A stretch of DNA of 64,000 nt, taken from assembly GCA_016871515.1 (NCBI GenBank), contig VHDE01000011.1, forward strand, positions 1 through 64,000. The letters run 5' to 3'. The translations under genes were made by a program, and so were the position numbers. The notes beneath the pieces were generated by a model. That model saw only the letters and a program-made list of their open reading frames with translations. It was not told the origin of the DNA and ran no database searches. Shown here piece by piece: positions 1 through 7,867 of this stretch (position 1 is its first letter; the number at the start of each line of letters is the position of its first letter). Origin of the DNA: Verrucomicrobiota bacterium. Its GTDB lineage: Bacteria; Verrucomicrobiota; Verrucomicrobiia; Limisphaerales; SIBE01.

Positions 1-992
1 CATCACTCTCAGAGAAGATGAGAGCCGAGTGCGCACTCCCACAGCGGCACGAATCTTAGGAACCATTCGATGCATCGTCCGCAGCTTTGCCAACGCTGCG
101 GTCAATCGCGCGCGAAAGAACAATCCCGAATCCAAATGCAACACCGGCACCTTTCAAAGCCGGTTCAAATCCGCTCATGGCGGACGCGAACGACTCCATG
201 CGCTCATTCACGCCAAATTGCCGAACGTGCTCGACTTATGAAACAGAAAAGACGCGTCCTACCGTGACGTGATAAGAGCTTGACGCATCGAGGCGCTCCG
301 TAGTAGACGGCTTCGCCATGGCCATTACCGCGAAAGCAACCTTCCTTAGGGTGTGGCCGTCCGCTCTTAACAAGCCTTTCACCTGAATTTAGGTCGTGTG
401 GAATGGCGTGGCTATTTCTTCGCACGGCCTTTCTCAACGGCTTTCTTCCATCAGCGCCGTTTGATGTGCTTCAACTAATCCCACGCTGGGTGGTTGACCC
501 ATGCTTTGGGATGCCGTGACACGACGGCAGTATCTTCTTCCGTCGCCTTGGCTTCGATTCTTCCTCGACTCCGACCCGAACTCACAATGTCCAGATGCAA
601 AGATTTGAATTAGCAGTTCACAAAACCACATCGCAACGGAAAACATTCATGCAAAAACCAGACCAACAGGGTATCGAAGCCAAGCGGTTTCGGTCACGAG
701 CACGCCCGTCCAACTCGTCCGTTCAACAGTTGGCCGCTCTGGCCGCCATCAGTTCGTTGGCGGTCCTCGCGCAAGAAAGGCCGATCTCGGTCGAGAAAGA
801 GATCGAGATTCTGGTCCCTGCCTTCATTCGCTCGGAAGATCCGTTTGGTCCGAGTGCTCGCCGAGACTTTGACAGCGAAGCGGTCGGTCTAGATATCACG
901 ATTATGGGAAGGCGCACCCGGCACGAGATGGTTGGATACGGAAGTTGACTTTTCGGCAAGTGAAGCATTAGACCAAGTCGTGTTATGCCATC
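1..992. other. No confident gene
   Basis: I see no recognisable protein family in this stretch. Short open frames exist on both strands but resemble nothing I know and overlap one another. The best is a plus-strand frame starting at ATG 649 and ending at 948, about 99 residues. It has a hydrophobic Ala/Leu-rich patch followed by an acidic segment, and it could be a real small protein or the remnant of one. The interval may hold the upstream region of the TusA gene that begins near 993. Confidence 0.4.
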
Positions 993-1649
993 GTGGAACT
1001 GATGGAGACTCAATCCAGAGCAGATTCTGACATCACAGCAGAAGCACTCATCAAAGAGCTGCAACGGCTGAGAGATGCTCATTGCGGTCAATGTCACACG
1101 CCGATTTGCCATCATCAGGTGCTCATGAGCATGGCGCTCGGTTTCAAGAATGCTCCGCATTGTGCGAATTGCATGGCCCGCAAGCTTGACTCGACTCCTT
1201 CAGATATTCTCGCGCCGTTAATGACCTACTTCGACGTTCGCGACTGCTATCGTGCCGCTTGGGCATGGGCGCACGAGCAGGAGAACGTCGAAGTCCACAA
1301 CGGAGTGCCAGACTGTCTTTCAACATGCGGAGTCGCTGCTTCGCCGCAAGAGTTAAATGCTGAACGCGAGAACGTTCAGAATACAAGTCTTGGAGTTCAC
1401 GCGAAGGAAACACCAAAACCGTTGGATGAGCTCGAAGCTCATTCTGACTGGGATGCGGGCGCGATGTCGTGCGGCGATCTCGTTCTGGAATTGCGCCTGC
1501 GTTTCCAGTCGATGCCACCGAAAACCATTCTCAAACTCTGCGCGTCGGACATCAGCGCCCCGCAAGACTTGCCGGCCTGGTGCCGGCTGACTGGACACAA
1601 GCTGCTCCGCGCGGAACCACCCCATTACTGGATACAACGAAAGGAATAG
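993..1649 (+). CDS. Cys-rich protein with C-terminal TusA-like sulfur-carrier domain
   Basis: This 218-residue protein (GTG start; ATG 1002 is equally possible) has two parts. The N-terminal part carries CGQC at 31-34, C39 and CANC at 57-60, spaced like a zinc- or iron-binding knuckle. A variable linker follows. The last 60 residues have the TusA fold pattern, including the conserved tail DLPAWCRLTGHKLL. TusA proteins carry persulfide sulfur on the Cys of a CPxP motif. Here the equivalent is C160 in MSCGDL, so the Cys is kept but both prolines are lost. The same variant occurs in the fusion protein at 2143-3708. A DsrE-like gene follows after 4 bp, which suggests one operon. The sulfur-carrier role is inferred from fold and context. 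The role of the Cys-rich domain is unknown. Confidence 0.7.
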   Translation: MELMETQSRADSDITAEALIKELQRLRDAHCGQCHTPICHHQVLMSMALGFKNAPHCANCMARKLDSTPSDILAPLMTYFDVRDCYRAAWAWAHEQENVEVHNGVPDCLSTCGVAASPQELNAERENVQNTSLGVHAKETPKPLDELEAHSDWDAGAMSCGDLVLELRLRFQSMPPKTILKLCASDISAPQDLPAWCRLTGHKLLRAEPPHYWIQRKE

Positions 1650-1653
1650 TATT

Positions 1654-2016
1654 ATGCCCGGAAAATTCCGCGTCAGTCTCACGCATGCGAAGGACAACTC
1701 GGACAAAGCCACGGTCGCGTTCGTGGTGCCCAACGCCGCGCTTGGCTCCGGCCAAGACACTCGCGTGTTCCTCAGCGTCGAAGGTGTTCGCCTCTCGCAA
1801 CAAGGGCATGCCGACGATATCCGCGAAGAAGGATTCGCGCCTTTGGCTGAGCTCATGGCTAACTTCGCCAAAGCGGGCGGCAAGATTTACGTCTGTTCGC
1901 CTTGCTTCAAGCGCCGAAAACTCGATGAGAACAATCTTATCGCGGGCGCGACAATTGTGGACGGCGCCAAGCTTGTCGAGTTCCTTGCCGATGGGAGCCG
2001 GTGTATTTCTTATTAA
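1654..2016 (+). CDS. DsrE/DsrF-like family protein
   Basis: This 120-residue protein fits the size and layout of the DsrE/DsrF/YchN fold: a short N-terminal strand, an alpha/beta core, then a loop with a conserved Cys near residue 81. Here the loop reads VCSPCFKRR, giving C81 and C84. It ends in GAKLVEFLADG, the usual last helix. Family members receive or donate persulfide sulfur, often from TusA. The start ATG has an AAAGGAA box about 8 bases upstream. It lies 4 bp after the TusA-like gene and ahead of the TusA/MetE fusion, so transfer of sulfur between these three proteins is a reasonable inference. The substrate is not known. Confidence 0.72.
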   Translation: MPGKFRVSLTHAKDNSDKATVAFVVPNAALGSGQDTRVFLSVEGVRLSQQGHADDIREEGFAPLAELMANFAKAGGKIYVCSPCFKRRKLDENNLIAGATIVDGAKLVEFLADGSRCISY

Positions 2017-2028
2017 TCCCAGTGTCAA

Positions 2029-2128
2029 GTAGCAGCCGAGGTAACGAGGCTCTGATTTGATTGAATAACCAGTTGTAATCTCGGTGCCAAGCACAAGCAT
2101 TTCAGAGCCTCGTTACCTCGGCTGCTAC
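2029..2128. repeat. 27-bp perfect inverted repeat with 46-nt loop
   Basis: Bases 2029-2055 (starting GTAGCAGCCGAGG) are the exact reverse complement of 2102-2128. Only 46 bases separate the arms. It lies just after the stop of the DsrE-like gene and before the TusA/MetE fusion. It could act as a transcript-stabilising hairpin or attenuator, or be a mobile palindromic element. Confidence 0.85.
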
Positions 2129-2142
2129 GACAGGTGATGTGA

Positions 2143-3708
2143 GCCATTCACTTTTGTGGACTTGTCTCGCAACATGCTTACGCTGCCGATGTCAGCTTTG
2201 ACGGCGGTGACCTCGATTGTGGCGGCGGACTCCTCCTCCTGATCCGCCGCCACATCGATCCAATGGACCGTGGTGGACTCTTGGAGATTCGCTCAACAGA
2301 CTCCTCCGTCGAGCAGGACCTTCCCGCGTGGTCCCGACTGACTGGCAACGAAATGGTTTCCTGGACGAAGCAAGGTGCGCAGCGAAGCTATCTCGTCTGC
2401 AAAGGGACACTTGCGGAACGATCGAAGCGTGTGACAGAGACCGTCCGTCTTCCGACGCGAAAGCAGCTCGTCGTCCCCGTCAGCATCTCTAAAAAACTTC
2501 CTGCGCCAATGACCGCGCCGAAGATTGCGCCGCTGTCAGTGATGGGAATTGGCAGTTGGCCACGTCCGCGCTGGATGGTGCAGGCTTTGCACGAGCGGCT
2601 GGAGGGACGGCTTTCTGAAGCGGACTTCCAATCTACGGCGGACGACGCTGTGCGATTGGCCGTCGAGGCGCAACTCCGCGCGGGCGTCGATGTCATAACC
2701 GATGGCGAACAACGCCGCGACAGCTATGCAAGTTTCGTGGGGGCTCTTCTGGATAACTGTCAATTGATCCCGCTCACGGATGTTTCGGCGATGGTGGATG
2801 AACCTGAGAAGTTCGAACGGGAGTTGCGCGCGCTTGACGTTCCGTCGGCCGAGGTGCGGCACCCAGTGGTTTATGGTCCGCTCGGCCGCAGCCGTTCCTT
2901 GTCGTTGCGCGAATTCGAGTTTGCCCGAACGCTGACCGACAAGCCGATCAAAGTCGCTTTGCCGGGACCGTATCTTCTCACGCGGACGATGTGGTTGGAT
3001 TGCCTCACGGATCGACCGTATCTGACGCGCGAGGCGCTGACGGCTGATGTCGTGCGGGTGTTGCGTGAGGAATTGCACGATTTGCTCGCCGCAGGTGTCG
3101 CGCTCGCGCAATTCGACGAACCGGTTTTGACTGAAGTCGTTTACGGAGGCGCCACGCGCCAGCGCTGTTTTATGTGCGGCGCCTTGAGCGAAAAGAAATC
3201 ATCCGAACAGGAACTCGCGTTTGCCGGAGACCTTATTAACGAAGTGGTCAAAGGTTTGCCCGAGGAGCGCGTCGCGCTTCACCTTTGCCGCGGCAACTGG
3301 ACACGCGATGAATCGGCGGCTCTGCGCGGCGATTACCGGCCGTTGCTAAGCCTGCTCAATCGTGTTCGTGTTGGAACGTTCTTCCTTGAACTTTGTACGC
3401 CGCGCGCGGGTGAGTTGGAAATTCTGAAAGGCCTCTCTCATGACCGTCGCATTGGTGTGGGCGTGGTGAACCAAAAGTTGGACAAGATTGAAGCCAAGGA
3501 AGAAATCGCAGCCAAGGTGCGAAGCGCGATTAACTTCTTAGGCCGACAGCGAGTGCTTTTGACTCCCGATTGCGGTTTTGCCACATTTGCGGATAACCCG
3601 GTGAGTTCGGCATCGATTCCGGAAAAGAAGCTGCGCGCGATTACCCAAGCTCGCGAGAGCCTCTCGGTTTCGACGGAGAAAACGGAAACCACTAATAGAC
3701 ACGAATGA
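2143..3708 (+). CDS. TusA-like domain fused to core-MetE (zinc methyltransferase)
   Basis: The reading frame is open from 2143. The first ATG in frame is 2263, but that would cut the TusA domain in half, because coding similarity to the paralogue at 993-1649 begins near 2185 (DVSFDGGDLDCGGG, then DLPAWSRLTGN). No ATG, GTG or TTG occurs in this frame between 2143 and 2263. From about residue 90 (numbered from ATG 2263) the protein is a core MetE barrel: GSWPRP, ITDGEQRR, FDEP, and all four zinc ligands H340 and C342 (HLC), E376 and C437 (DCGF). The N-terminal folate-binding half of classical MetE is absent. Core-MetE proteins transfer methyl groups to thiols such as homocysteine. Fusion to a sulfur carrier suggests that the acceptor thiol is protein-bound; this is inference. 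The C-terminal TETTNRHE is encoded by a dispersed repeat phrase. Confidence 0.8.
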   Translation, partial: AIHFCGLVSQHAYAADVSFDGGDLDCGGGLLLLIRRHIDPMDRGGLLEIRSTDSSVEQDLPAWSRLTGNEMVSWTKQGAQRSYLVCKGTLAERSKRVTETVRLPTRKQLVVPVSISKKLPAPMTAPKIAPLSVMGIGSWPRPRWMVQALHERLEGRLSEADFQSTADDAVRLAVEAQLRAGVDVITDGEQRRDSYASFVGALLDNCQLIPLTDVSAMVDEPEKFERELRALDVPSAEVRHPVVYGPLGRSRSLSLREFEFARTLTDKPIKVALPGPYLLTRTMWLDCLTDRPYLTREALTADVVRVLREELHDLLAAGVALAQFDEPVLTEVVYGGATRQRCFMCGALSEKKSSEQELAFAGDLINEVVKGLPEERVALHLCRGNWTRDESAALRGDYRPLLSLLNRVRVGTFFLELCTPRAGELEILKGLSHDRRIGVGVVNQKLDKIEAKEEIAAKVRSAINFLGRQRVLLTPDCGFATFADNPVSSASIPEKKLRAITQARESLSVSTEKTETTNRHE

Positions 3709-3728
3709 ACACGTTCATTGTCTTCAAC

Positions 3729-4676
3729 TTATCCCGAAGGCGAGTCCATGAGGGCGGCGAAACGAAGTCCGCGTGTGCTGACACGAAGATCACTAAATCC
3801 GAGTTCGCTCATCACCAGGCTGAAAATCGCCGCGCCGGTCAGAATGACGTCGGCTCGGTTCGGAGGCAGACCGACAATCTGGCGCCGTTCGGCCAAAGGC
3901 AAACGCCAAAGCCGTTCTTGTTGGAAGCGCACGTCTTCTTGTCCCAGCCGCACGGCATCGAGGGCGGCGCGGTCGAACGTTGCGAGGTTAAGCTGCATCC
4001 TCGCTAGAATTGTGGCTGTGCCGCCTGTGCCAACCAGTAAGACAGCTTTTGCCCCGAAACGCGCCAACGCAGGTTTCAGCGCAGGACTCAATTCTTTCGT
4101 CAGAAATTCGGTCAGCCAAACTGCGCAGGCGCACCAGTCCTTTTCCGAAGGGGGATCTGAGGGACGCAATTCTTCGAGCAAACGAACCGTTCCCAGTCGA
4201 AAACTTTGGCGAAAATGACAGACGGAGTTCTCACCGACTACAAATTCGCTGCTGCCGCCGCCGACATCGAGAACCACGATCGATTGAGCGGCAAGACTTG
4301 GGTCACTGGTGACTCCGGCGAAAACCCATTCCGCTTCCTGCTCGCCTGAAATGACCTCGGCCTGCAAGTCGGACGCCTGTTGTATCGAAGACATGAGTGC
4401 GCCTTGATTCCGAGCGTCTCGTGCGGCGCTTGTGGCAATCACGCGAATCGAAGCCGGATGCCAGTCCAGGGCTTCGTTCCGAAATTGCGCGACGGCGCGC
4501 GCCGTCTTGGCAATGGCGTCGGATTGCAGTAGATGGGTGTCGTAAAACCCTGCGCCGAGACGCGTTTGTTCGCTCTTCTCCAAGAGCGGCGTCACACAGC
4601 GTCCTGAAACATCCGCGACGAGAAGCTTCACGGAATTTGTGCCAACGTCGATGACAGCGCGGCGGGTTGGGCGCAC
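3729..4676 (-). CDS. Ppx/GppA family phosphatase
   Basis: This protein is related to exopolyphosphatase and pppGpp phosphohydrolase. The first ASKHA phosphate loop is AVIDVGTNSVKLLV at the N-terminus, and the second is VVLDVGGGSSEFV in mid protein, with the conserved GTVRL and GTGGTAT segments between and after. At about 315 residues it covers the two catalytic domains and lacks the C-terminal HD domain of long Ppx. I chose GTG at 4676 because the frame upstream to 4841 is encoded by dispersed repeat DNA and has no family similarity. It would degrade polyphosphate or (p)ppGpp. The neighbouring genes do not decide which. Confidence 0.85.
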   Translation of the reverse strand: MRPTRRAVIDVGTNSVKLLVADVSGRCVTPLLEKSEQTRLGAGFYDTHLLQSDAIAKTARAVAQFRNEALDWHPASIRVIATSAARDARNQGALMSSIQQASDLQAEVISGEQEAEWVFAGVTSDPSLAAQSIVVLDVGGGSSEFVVGENSVCHFRQSFRLGTVRLLEELRPSDPPSEKDWCACAVWLTEFLTKELSPALKPALARFGAKAVLLVGTGGTATILARMQLNLATFDRAALDAVRLGQEDVRFQQERLWRLPLAERRQIVGLPPNRADVILTGAAIFSLVMSELGFSDLRVSTRGLRFAALMDSPSG

Positions 4677-4689
4677 GGCGGGATCGTTC

Positions 4690-4880
4690 AAGAGGGGAAG
4701 GGGATTGAGTCTTTTCCCTCTCTTCGTGCGCGACGAGAAGCTTGGGGAGAGAATTTCTCCGAAACACATTGTCGCGCATTGCATCCATAAACGGTTTGGC
4801 AGGACAGCGCGTCCCGCCTGTCCTGCTTTGGGTGTACGCAAATGCTGGACGGGCGAGACGCCCGTCCTACGACACAGGTT
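4690..4880. repeat. Dispersed palindromic repeat, family A (GGACAGCGCGTCCCGCCTGTCC)
   Basis: A stem-loop is formed by the arms at about 4797-4825 and 4848-4875, around a spacer containing GTACGCAAATGCT. The same arms and spacer recur near 9472-9541 and 50089-50160, and partial copies occur near 57549-57667 and 59577-59650. It lies just upstream of the Ppx/GppA gene and extends that frame artificially at its N-terminus. Confidence 0.75.
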
Positions 4881-4933
4881 CGTGGGGGGGACACAAGCAT
4901 ACTGATGCGTTATCTTGATTGTGTCTGCTTACT

Positions 4934-5908
4934 TCATTTGGTTTCACGTCTGGCCAAAACAGCCGATCCCACAATGCCGGCGTCATCGCCCAGCTTCGAG
5001 GCGATAATCTCGATGCCTTTGGATGTGCCGCCGAGCGCGTAATCGTGGGCTGTCTCTACGATGATAGCCATCATCTCGTCCTCCAAAGCGTCGATAATGC
5101 CGCCGCCCAAAACGATCGTGTCCGGGTTGAGCAAATTAATCAGGTTGGCGACCGCAATGCCGGTGTATTCGGCGGCTTCTTCGACGATGCGTTCGACAAG
5201 TTTATCTCCGCGGCGAATGGCTTTGCGCAAATCCCCACTGCGCATGTCGGTCAGCTCGTCATCGAGCATTTCGGTGAGAATGGTTTTTTGGCCGGCCTTA
5301 ACGGCGGTTTGAATTTTCTGAAAAATGGCCTGCCGCCCGGCGACAGCTTCGAAGCATCCGCGGTTGCCGCAACTGCATTTTGGGCCTCCGACCTCGATGA
5401 TCATGTGGCCGATTTCACCAGCCGTGCGGTTGAATCCCGAATGCAATCTGCCATTGAGGATAAGACCTCCACCAATGCCTGTGCCCAAGAAAACTCCTAC
5501 GAGGTCGCGCGGTTTGGAGTGGAGTTCCGCTTCATAGACGCCCAGAGTGCAGATATTGCCGTCATTCTCGACGAACACCGGGAGATCCAACTGCTTCTCT
5601 AACTCCTTCTTCAGCGGCAGATCTTCCCACGCCAGATTCGGCGCGAAAATCACTTTGCCAGATTCCGGATCAACCGCGCCCGGAGCGCCCAGCCCGATGC
5701 CTTTCACCTTCTTGAGATCAAGATCGCATTCGTCTACGGCATCCTCGATGCAGCGGGCGATGCGTTCGACCACAGCTTCGGGGCCGCGCTGCGGCTTGGT
5801 GCTGATTTTCGTTTTGCCCAAGCACTTGAGTTGCGGAGTGAACACGCCCGCCAAAATCTTCGTGCCGCCGAGGTCAACCCCGACAAAGTGCTCTTTCGCT
5901 TCGGCCAT
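4934..5908 (-). CDS. ROK family sugar kinase (glucokinase-like)
   Basis: This 324-residue protein has the full ROK signature. The ATP phosphate loop is VDLGGTK at 11-17. The catalytic Asp is D116 in ENDGN, followed by the glycine loop GTGIGGG. The zinc site consists of H168 with the CSCGNRGC cluster (C178, C180, C185). The start MAEAKEHFVGVDLGGT gives a normal family length. ROK kinases phosphorylate glucose, N-acetylglucosamine, mannose or similar sugars on C6. Sequence alone does not fix the sugar. The amino-sugar genes nagB and nagA elsewhere in the window make N-acetylglucosamine a possibility, but they are not adjacent. It probably stands alone or forms a short unit with the downstream Ppx/GppA gene. 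Confidence 0.92.
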   Translation of the reverse strand: MAEAKEHFVGVDLGGTKILAGVFTPQLKCLGKTKISTKPQRGPEAVVERIARCIEDAVDECDLDLKKVKGIGLGAPGAVDPESGKVIFAPNLAWEDLPLKKELEKQLDLPVFVENDGNICTLGVYEAELHSKPRDLVGVFLGTGIGGGLILNGRLHSGFNRTAGEIGHMIIEVGGPKCSCGNRGCFEAVAGRQAIFQKIQTAVKAGQKTILTEMLDDELTDMRSGDLRKAIRRGDKLVERIVEEAAEYTGIAVANLINLLNPDTIVLGGGIIDALEDEMMAIIVETAHDYALGGTSKGIEIIASKLGDDAGIVGSAVLARRETK

Positions 5909-6337
5909 AAACGTAACAGTACTCGAGCTGTGGTTGTCGTTCCATCGATTGCCGACTCGCTGATGAAGCAGCTGAATCCGACCGTGAGCATCATCGCGGT
6001 CGCCCTGATTCTGACCCGCTGTTTACACCATAAAGTCGCCCGCTCGGTCAAATGGTTATTCCAGATCATCTCCCCATGAATCTGAAGGCAGGGCTGCGGT
6101 GCTCCGGAGCCTGCGAACAGCAATCGCGGCGTCGCAGCAACGCCGCCCTGCCAACGAAACGGTTCATGGGCAGCCTCTATCGCTTCGCGCACGCAATGGG
6201 ACCGGCACTCATACTACCCTCAGGACCGCAGCCTTTAGGCTGCAGAACGTTTGGAACTGCGAGAACAATCGTCGGCTTCTGCAGCCTAAAGGCTGCGCTC
6301 CTGAGCAAGCGGTTCAGGGGCAGAACTGCTGTGAGAA
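5909..6337. repeat. Intergenic region with two palindromic repeats
   Basis: No gene is seen. At 6071-6170 lies a repeat of family C (CCATGAA...GGGCTGCGGTGCTCCGGAGCC...GCAGCAACGCCGCCCTGCC...TTCATGGG). It recurs inverted at 17549-17645 and in a diverged form at 32661-32763. At about 6224-6310 a second palindrome has arms built on GCAGCCTTTAGGCTGCAGAACG and its reverse complement. The two genes flanking the region are both minus-strand. Confidence 0.75.
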
Positions 6338-7384
6338 TCACGGGTTGAGCCAACGAACAAACCAATCGACGGCCGTTCGGAGAGACTCAACAGTCACTTG
6401 ATGGCCTGTCTTCTCCTGAATCAAGAGATCAAATCGGTCTTTCGCCGCGGCCGATGCGTAAGCCAGCCTGGCCGCTTCCGCGCATTCCTGCACTCCTGGA
6501 AGCGGAGTACGCGCGTCTGAATCTCCATTGATAACAAGCAGCGGCCGAGGAGCGATCAATGGCAGCATCGCCGGGCCATCAAACTCTCCGTAAATGCCAG
6601 GAACAACGCTATCATAGAATTTGCGGACAAACGCTGCATCGATCGCAGTGACGCCCGCGTCCTTCGCCGCCGCATTCACAGCGTTCTGAATGCTTTGGAC
6701 GCGGGATTGCCACGCATTGTTGTCGAGCGCCCAGCGAAAACTCTGCACGCCAATACAAGGCACGGCAACGGCAATGCGGGAATCCACTGCGGCGGCAAGA
6801 TACGTTTCCATGCCGCCTTTCGAGAAGCCGATCACTCCGATCCGTTTCGCGTCCACGTCATCACGCGTTTCCAAATAATCGATTAGGCGCAGCACGTCCC
6901 AGACTGTGTCATAAAGGAATGGCCGCTCTTGCCCGGTTCGGTATCTGCGAACGATTGCTTCGAGATATTCATCATTGCCACGGCCTGAGCGACTGCGTTC
7001 GCCGTGGTATCGCCCATCAATCGAGACCGCGGCAAAGTCCTTCTTCGCCAATTCCTGCAAGTGCGACAACTGCGCCTCTTTATTGCTTCCAGTGCCATGC
7101 AGCACGATCACCACCGGCCGTCGTCCCTGCGACCGGGATCGTTTCAAGAGAAGCCCTGTTACGCGCTCTTGCGACTCCGATGCAAACGTGAAGTGGATTT
7201 GGGTCAGGCCGTTTGTTTCGGGCAAGGTTCGTGTCGTTGGGTTGAGAGGGACTTTAGGACGCTCGATGGCTTTAAGGAACGCTGCGCGCTTAGCTTCGCT
7301 TGCCCCGTGCGCGCCGGGCCAAGAAATGGAGAACATCAAAACTGAAATCAGGATGAAGTTGAGGTTGCGTTTTGAAACTTTCAT
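6338..7384 (-). CDS. Secreted alpha/beta hydrolase (dienelactone-hydrolase / acetyl-xylan-esterase type)
   Basis: The start at ATG 7384 gives MKVSKRNLNFILISVLMF, a clear signal peptide, and a 348-residue protein. Upstream residues of the longer frame show no family similarity. The hydrolase features are VIVLHGTGSNKE (oxyanion region), the nucleophile elbow GFSKGG with S188, an acidic residue in VINGDSDART, and a late His in EKTGHQ. This is a standard Ser-Asp-His set. The presence of a long lid before the Asp is like prolyl-oligopeptidase-type and acetyl-esterase-type members. The likely role is hydrolysis of an ester in the periplasm, for instance on polysaccharide. The substrate is not predictable. 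Confidence 0.8.
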   Translation of the reverse strand: MKVSKRNLNFILISVLMFSISWPGAHGASEAKRAAFLKAIERPKVPLNPTTRTLPETNGLTQIHFTFASESQERVTGLLLKRSRSQGRRPVVIVLHGTGSNKEAQLSHLQELAKKDFAAVSIDGRYHGERSRSGRGNDEYLEAIVRRYRTGQERPFLYDTVWDVLRLIDYLETRDDVDAKRIGVIGFSKGGMETYLAAAVDSRIAVAVPCIGVQSFRWALDNNAWQSRVQSIQNAVNAAAKDAGVTAIDAAFVRKFYDSVVPGIYGEFDGPAMLPLIAPRPLLVINGDSDARTPLPGVQECAEAARLAYASAAAKDRFDLLIQEKTGHQVTVESLRTAVDWFVRWLNP

Positions 7385-7867
7385 TTGTATTGGTTTCCAA
7401 GCAGAGCCCATGAGCCCAGAGCGTGCCGGATTCTGCATCGTAACAACAGCTCTATTTCTTGCTAGCGTCCCTCCGCCATGGATGCTGCCGGGCGGACGCA
7501 GGCTCACATCGAACGGTTAGAGGCTTTGATTCAAAAGAATCACGAATTGCTTCAGAGACTGCGGGCGGTGGTCGGATGTGGACGCGCTCTCCAGCGCGAC
7601 AAAGGATCGTCTTAAGAAAACCAAATTCGCTTCGAAGGAAATGCTACCGCCGAAAGCGCACCCCAAGCCCTCCCGGCGGACATCCGCTGAAAAGGTTCGC
7701 CGGCCAATCTAAATTAGAATTAGTTTCCCTGTGGTAGAGGGCCGGCCAACACGACACTTCAGATCAGACTTTGCCCCATCACGCAAGCACTCCCCCAACG
7801 GCAATGTCCCGACTTCGCCTTTAAGGTCTAAGGTTCTCCGGCGCTCACACGTTTCGGAATGCTCGGC
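7385..7867. other. Intergenic region with one possible small ORF
   Basis: A 45-codon plus-strand frame runs from ATG 7478 to TAA 7613-7615. It starts MDAAGRTQAHIERLEALIQ and continues as a heptad-like, coiled-coil segment. It could be a small protein or a fragment of a larger one, for example the start of an IS66-like transposase, but that is a weak guess. The rest (7616-7867) shows no recognisable feature. The gene on its left runs away and the gene on its right runs toward it on the minus strand, so promoter elements for the hydrolase may be here. Confidence 0.35.

Noticed and set aside
4919-5602. 227-residue plus-strand frame opposite the ROK kinase
   Set aside because: It is antisense to a fully recognised enzyme and has no recognisable domain.
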